NCBI GenBank assembly: GCA_007128755.1
Contig: SKWV01000206.1
Coordinates: 1-11,749, forward strand
Length of the DNA: 11,749 bases
Source of the DNA: Trueperaceae bacterium
GTDB lineage: Bacteria; Deinococcota; Deinococci; Deinococcales; Trueperaceae
Direction: 5' to 3'
The position numbers and the translations under genes are program-made. Every line of letters starts with the position of its first letter. The first letter of the stretch is position 1. Positions 8,343 to 11,749 of the stretch are shown in pieces. The notes below the pieces were generated by a model. It was not told the DNA's origin and searched no databases. It saw nothing but the letters and a program-made list of their open reading frames with translations.

Positions 8343-8347
8343 TCCCG

Positions 8348-9292
8348 ATGCGAGAGCCGTACCCGACACCCCGCGCCGTGAGGCGAACGCGTTCCTCGGC
8401 CCTGGCCGCCCTGGCCATCGCGGTCGCGCTGCTGCTGGGCGCCTGCGCGCCGGCCGCGACGGCCGTCCTGTCGCCGCCGACGTTCCGCCTGGTGACCGCC
8501 GACAGCGGCCTCGTGCGGCTCGACCTGCCGGGCTTCGGCGCGGGCGGCGCGACGTTCCGCCTCGTGGTCGAGGCCCACAACCCCAACCCCTACCCGCTGC
8601 GCCTGGCGGTGTTCGACGGCGACTTCTCGCTCGCCGGCGCGCGCGTGGCCGCCACGACGTTCCCCGGCGGCATCGACCTGCCGCCTCGCGGGTCGGCCCG
8701 CATCACGCTCGACGTCGACGTGGGCGTCGAGCGCGTCCCCGAACTCCTCGCGAGCCTCGCCGACATCCTCGCCGGCCGTCCGGTGGAGTACCGCATCGAC
8801 GGCGTGGTCGGCGTGGAGGTGCTCGGCGTCGTGCAACGGTTCCCGAGCATCACGCTCGCCCAGGGCACGATCACGCAGGACATCGCGCTCAGGCCGCCGA
8901 CCGTCTCGATCGACGCCGCCGCGAGCGGGGTGCGCAGCGTGTCGTTCGACGGCATCACCATCGAGCTGGCCCTGCGCGTCCACAACCCGAACCCCGTGGG
9001 CGTGGTGCTGCGGGCGCCGGACGCGCGGCTGCGCATCGGCGACCGCGACGTGGCCATCGTGCAGGTCGTCCCCGAGCGGCTCGCGGCGCGCTCGGAGACC
9101 GTCGTCGTCCAGCGCGTGGTCATCAACCCGGTGCAGCTCGGCGCGGCCGTCGTCACGCAGCTCCAGGGACTCGCGGCCGGTCGAGCAGGATCGGTCGACG
9201 TGGCGATCACCGGGTTCTGGGAGCTCGAGGTGCCGGGCCTGCGGAGCGTACGCTTCGACGCCGGCGAGCTGGTCCGCGGCCGCCTCGACTGA
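8348..9292 (+). CDS. Lipoprotein with two tandem WHy/LEA14-type domains
   Basis: The 314-residue product begins with a lipoprotein signal peptide: basic RRTR at 12-15, hydrophobic core at about 18-30, and lipobox LLGAC with the acylated Cys at 33. The mature protein has two similar beta-rich domains of the WHy (water stress and hypersensitive response) / LEA14 family. Each carries the NPN hallmark, in EAHNPNPYPLRL (N78-P79-N80) and in RVHNPNPVGVVL (N213-P214-N215). Domain 1 spans about 45-180 and domain 2 about 184-312. Each is followed by the alternating hydrophobic strands and Gly/Pro turns of this fold. LEA14/WHy proteins are linked to desiccation, cold and oxidative stress, and a Deinococcus radiodurans WHy protein (DrwH) has been studied. 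Membrane anchoring suggests protection at the cell envelope. The gene starts after a clear GGAGG site and converges with the ABC ATPase gene 38 bp downstream. Substrate or client is unknown. Confidence 0.9.
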   Translation: MREPYPTPRAVRRTRSSALAALAIAVALLLGACAPAATAVLSPPTFRLVTADSGLVRLDLPGFGAGGATFRLVVEAHNPNPYPLRLAVFDGDFSLAGARVAATTFPGGIDLPPRGSARITLDVDVGVERVPELLASLADILAGRPVEYRIDGVVGVEVLGVVQRFPSITLAQGTITQDIALRPPTVSIDAAASGVRSVSFDGITIELALRVHNPNPVGVVLRAPDARLRIGDRDVAIVQVVPERLAARSETVVVQRVVINPVQLGAAVVTQLQGLAAGRAGSVDVAITGFWELEVPGLRSVRFDAGELVRGRLD

Positions 9293-9293
9293 C

Positions 9294-9307
9294 GCCGCGG
9301 CCGCGGC
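9294..9307. repeat. 14-bp palindrome in a convergent intergenic gap
   Basis: GCCGCGGCCGCGGC is perfectly self-complementary and begins two bases after the WHy lipoprotein stop, in the 38-bp gap facing the ABC ATPase gene. It may slow both converging polymerases, but it has no loop and no T-run. Such palindromes are easy to get by chance in this base composition. Confidence 0.3.
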
Positions 9308-9330
9308 CGGTGTGGGCCCGGGCGGTGCGC

Positions 9331-10122
9331 CTAGCCGCGCAGGTAGCGCTCGATCACCTCGCGTGCGTCACTCGCCGCGGTGGCGGCCTCGCCGGTGATG
9401 ACTCCGTCGCCCAGGAACACGATCCGGTCGGCCGTGACCGCCGCGCTGGGATCGTGGGTCACCATCACGACGGTCCAGCCCTGGTCGCGCACGCCGCGCG
9501 CCAGGAGGTCGAGCACCTCGCGCCCGGTCTTGCTGTCGAGGTTGCCGGTCGGCTCGTCGGCCAGCACGACGACGGGATCGTTGACCAGCGCGCGCGCCAG
9601 CGCCACGCGCTGGCGCTGCCCGCCCGAGAGCTGATCCGGCCGGTGGTCGAGGCGGTCGGCGATGCCCAAGTCGTCGGCGAGGCGCGTCAGCCGGGCGCGG
9701 CCCGCGTCCGAGCGTCCGGCGATCTCGGCCGGGAGCAGCACGTTCTCGCGCGCCGTGAGGTTCGGGATGAGCTCGAAGCTCTGGAACAAGAACCCGAGCC
9801 GCAGGCGGCGCATCTCCGTGAGGGCGTCGTCGTCGAGCCCGGCCGTGGCGACGCCGCCGACATGGACGCTGCCGTCGTCGGGCGTGTCGAGCAGACCGAG
9901 CAGGTGGAGCAGGGTGCTCTTGCCCGAGCCCGAGGGACCCATGACCGCGACGAACTCGCCGGGCTCCACGCGCAGGTCGACGCCGCGCAGCGCGTGCACC
10001 GTCTCGCCGCCCAGGTGGTAGCGCTTGTGGAGCGCGACGGCTTGCAGCGCGGGTGCGGTGTCGGGCGCCGGCCGGGTGTCGGGGGCGGCTCCTGGGGCGA
10101 ACGCGGTGGCGGGGTTGCGCAT
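9331..10122 (-). CDS. ABC transporter ATP-binding protein, MacB/LolD type
   Basis: This is the cytoplasmic ATPase subunit that drives the FtsX-family permease encoded just upstream. Its 263 residues carry all ABC motifs: Walker A GPSGSGKST at 62-70, Q-loop Gln at 114 in FLFQSF, signature LSGGQ at 165-169, Walker B VVVLADEPTGNLD with Glu190, and the H-loop His223 in MVTHD. The ADEPTGNLD form and the FQSFELIPNLTARENV Q-loop context are typical of the MacB/LolD/FtsE group, which powers mechanotransmission or export of lipoproteins, peptides or drugs rather than import. About 25 Ala/Pro/Asp-rich residues precede the domain and look disordered. The ATG at 10122 has GGAG five bases upstream. It lies 12 bp after the permease stop, so the two are one operon. 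The transported substrate is not evident. Confidence 0.95.
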   Translation of the reverse strand: MRNPATAFAPGAAPDTRPAPDTAPALQAVALHKRYHLGGETVHALRGVDLRVEPGEFVAVMGPSGSGKSTLLHLLGLLDTPDDGSVHVGGVATAGLDDDALTEMRRLRLGFLFQSFELIPNLTARENVLLPAEIAGRSDAGRARLTRLADDLGIADRLDHRPDQLSGGQRQRVALARALVNDPVVVLADEPTGNLDSKTGREVLDLLARGVRDQGWTVVMVTHDPSAAVTADRIVFLGDGVITGEAATAASDAREVIERYLRG

Positions 10123-10134
10123 CGTGGCTCCGAG

Positions 10135-11586
10135 TCAGTCGTGCTCTGCGGCGCCGAGGGCGACGCGCGGGGCGAGGCGGGCGGCCCGACGGGCCGGGAA
10201 CAAGGAGGCCAGGAGGCCGAGGATCGGCGTGCAGATGGCGGCGAGCGCGATGAGGCCCCAGGGCGTGGTGGCCTGGATCTGGAAGCCGGTGAGCGCCTGG
10301 GCGCCGGCGGTGATCACGTTCGCGAGCAGGAGCCCGAAGGCGATCCCGAACACCCCGCCGATCCCGAGCACGACGACGCCTTCGGCGGCGACCATCGCCT
10401 GAACGCTGCGGCGCCGCAGGCCGAGGGTGCGCAGCACGGCGATCTCGTGCGCGCGGCGTGAGAGGTTCATGCCGAGCGTGTTGGCGACGCCGAGGGCGGC
10501 GATCAGCGCCGCGAGGAGCAGCAGCGTGTTGGTCGTGGCGAACGTCTGGCTCGTGATGGTCAGGATCGCGGCGCGGTACTCGGCGTTGAGGGTGATGTCG
10601 AGCAGGAGGTCGGGGAAGGCCTCCCGGAGCGAGTCGCGCACGACGCGGGCGTCGTGGCCGCCGTGCACGGTGAGCACGAACAGGTCCGGGCTCCCGCCGC
10701 CGAAGCGCTCCATGTCGGCGATCGAGGCGATGAACGTCTCGCCACCGCTGGTGAAGTCGACGATCACGCCCTCGATGGCGAAGTCGCGGAAGCCCTCGTC
10801 GGTCCGCAGGCTGGCCGAATCCCCGACGCCGACGCCGAAGCGATCCCGGATGGTGTTCGCGGCCAGGACGGTGCCGCCGCGCGACAGCGCCTCGAACCCG
10901 CGGCGGGCGTCACCCTGGCCGGAGATGTACTGGAGCGTGCCGAAGCCCGTCTCCGGGTCGAACCGCGCGGGATCGACCAGGACGATGACGACGCTGCGGC
11001 CGCGCGGCACCCCCTCCGGCTCGTAGCGCACCACGCGCAGACCGACGCCCGAAACCGCATCGACCCCCTCGACCCCCGCGGCCGTGCGTTCGAAGTCGGC
11101 CGGGAACGGGACCGGCGAGGTGATGAAGAGGTCGCCCACCACGGTCGTGTCGACCCAGCCGTCGATGGACGCGTTGATGCCGGCGACCATCGACCCGGTC
11201 CCGATGATGAGGCCGGTGCCGACGATCACCGTGCCGATGGCGACGCCGTTGCGGGCGCTGTTGCGCGAGGCGAAGGAGGCGCCGAGCGTGCCGGCGGTGC
11301 CCCAGACGCGCCGCAGCAGCGGGGCCGCGAGCCGCACCGCCGGTCGGATGAGGCTGTCGGCCGCGAGCGCCACGCCGACGAAGAAGGTGGTCATCGCCAG
11401 CGCCGTGCCGAAGAGCGCGGCGTAGCCGACCCACGGCATCTGGGAGGCGAGGACGCCGACGACGATCAGCACCCACCCCAGGCGGGCCCGACCCGGACCG
11501 GCCACGGCGTCGACGTCGCGCAGCGCCGCGAGGGGCGCGGTGCGCGACGCCGCCCTCGCAGGGAGCGTGCCGATCGCCCAGGCCAA
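10135..11586 (-). CDS. FtsX-family ABC transporter permease, C-terminal half only (5' end missing)
   Basis: This is the membrane subunit of the transporter formed with the adjacent ATPase. The frame opens with a TTG at 11586, but I doubt that it is the true start. Residues 6-22 (GTLPARAASRTAPLAAL) match the way FtsX domains end, and the same pattern closes the protein at 464-477 (PARRAARLAPRVAL). So this is the second half of a roughly 800-residue two-FtsX-domain permease. Visible parts are two hydrophobic segments at about 36-76 and a helix at 113-135. A MacB-type extracytoplasmic domain follows at about 140-345. The second FtsX domain has helices near 351-371, 399-425 and 442-463, with the GVANTLGMNLSRRAHEIAVLRTLG motif at 366-389. 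The expected N-terminal helix, extracytoplasmic domain and first helices are absent. In their place, prmA sequence runs on the other strand from about 11567. Homology seems to stop between 11566 and 11590. A functional product is unlikely unless the join is an artefact. Confidence 0.82.
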   Translation of the reverse strand: MAWAIGTLPARAASRTAPLAALRDVDAVAGPGRARLGWVLIVVGVLASQMPWVGYAALFGTALAMTTFFVGVALAADSLIRPAVRLAAPLLRRVWGTAGTLGASFASRNSARNGVAIGTVIVGTGLIIGTGSMVAGINASIDGWVDTTVVGDLFITSPVPFPADFERTAAGVEGVDAVSGVGLRVVRYEPEGVPRGRSVVIVLVDPARFDPETGFGTLQYISGQGDARRGFEALSRGGTVLAANTIRDRFGVGVGDSASLRTDEGFRDFAIEGVIVDFTSGGETFIASIADMERFGGGSPDLFVLTVHGGHDARVVRDSLREAFPDLLLDITLNAEYRAAILTITSQTFATTNTLLLLAALIAALGVANTLGMNLSRRAHEIAVLRTLGLRRRSVQAMVAAEGVVVLGIGGVFGIAFGLLLANVITAGAQALTGFQIQATTPWGLIALAAICTPILGLLASLFPARRAARLAPRVALGAAEHD

Positions 11587-11749
11587 CGCCTTCCGGAACC
11601 GCTCGCGAGCCCGCTTCGAGGTCGACGCGTTCGCTGCCGACGCGGCGCCGGCCGCGAGCGTGGACCTACTGCTCGCGAACCTCTACGCCGAGCTGCACGA
11701 GCGCTTCATGGAGGCCTACGCGAGGCTGCTGGCGCCCGGCGGGCGAGCG
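11567..11749 (+). CDS. prmA: Ribosomal protein L11 methyltransferase PrmA, 5'-truncated internal fragment running off the window
   Basis: The plus-strand frame encodes 61 residues of a class I SAM methyltransferase of the PrmA type, which trimethylates ribosomal protein L11. The segment begins VPIAQANAFRNRSRARFEVD, the helix that normally follows the DxDP motif. It continues to SVDLLLANLYAELHERF and the YARLLAPGGRA strand-turn before the window ends. The VANLYAELH form of motif IV is like that of Thermus PrmA as I remember it. Upstream of residue 1 the expected SAM-binding GxGxG glycine motif and the DxDP motif are absent in all three frames. The sequence there is the antisense of the permease gene. 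No start codon context or promoter exists. The fragment is recognisable; whether the gene is truly broken or the contig is wrongly joined cannot be told here. Confidence 0.75.
   Translation, partial: MPIAQANAFRNRSRARFEVDAFAADAAPAASVDLLLANLYAELHERFMEAYARLLAPGGRA

Noticed and set aside
7790..8347. Upstream extension of the WHy lipoprotein frame by 186 codons
   Set aside because: The extension runs antisense through the crotonase gene. The GGAGG site and signal peptide place the start at 8348.
8260..10461. A 733-codon plus-strand frame across the WHy and ABC genes
   Set aside because: It overlaps two clear genes in other frames and has the Arg/Gly/Pro-rich composition of a shadow frame.
10135..11586. 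Complete short permease starting at the TTG at 11586
   Set aside because: Its first residues are the end of a first FtsX domain, and the upstream sequence is prmA on the other strand, so a genuine full-length 483-residue protein is unlikely.

Overview
The window is very GC-rich and is packed with short-spaced genes on both strands. It looks like chromosomal core sequence from a diderm bacterium of the Deinococcota, perhaps a Truepera relative. Two things point there. The SecA protein resembles Deinococcus SecA over long stretches, as far as I can recall that sequence. Several genes also have a TANNNT -10 box only 5-10 nt before the start codon, the layout of leaderless transcripts that are common in Deinococcus. 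The lineage is an inference from reading, not from a search.

Left part (1-4166, minus strand): rsmD (16S rRNA m2G966 methyltransferase), then secA (preprotein translocase ATPase), then pyrF (type 2 orotidine-5'-phosphate decarboxylase, cut by the window edge). The pyrF start lies three bases after the secA stop. A candidate extended -10 promoter sits between rsmD and secA. Middle part (4254-6211): a divergent GNAT-like protein and a four-helix YvlD/holin-4 membrane protein on the plus strand, converging on an HNH endonuclease. The convergent stop codons lie inside one inverted repeat. Next (6318-8254, minus): ddl (D-alanine--D-alanine ligase) and an enoyl-CoA hydratase/isomerase. ddl has a good sigma-70-type promoter followed by a perfect 6-3-6 palindrome at the expected transcription start. 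Diverging from the hydratase is a lipoprotein with two WHy/LEA14 desiccation-type domains (8348-9292).

Right part (9331-11749): a MacB/LolD-type ABC ATPase and its FtsX-family permease on the minus strand, a two-component transporter. The permease has only its second half. Its first residues are the end of a first FtsX domain. At about 11566-11590 the sequence changes abruptly to the middle of a prmA gene (ribosomal protein L11 methyltransferase) on the plus strand, also without its 5' half. Two genes that both lost their 5' parts at one point mark a rearrangement (inversion) breakpoint or a chimeric assembly join.

I see no CRISPR array, tRNA, rRNA, insertion sequence or prophage. No gene-free stretch exceeds 300 bases; the longest is the 158 bases upstream of secA. 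The strongest leads are the breakpoint, the ddl operator, the recurring leaderless promoter geometry (including a possible leaderless upstream reading frame over the secA start), and an 11-bp triplicate that places stop codons in all three frames behind ddl.
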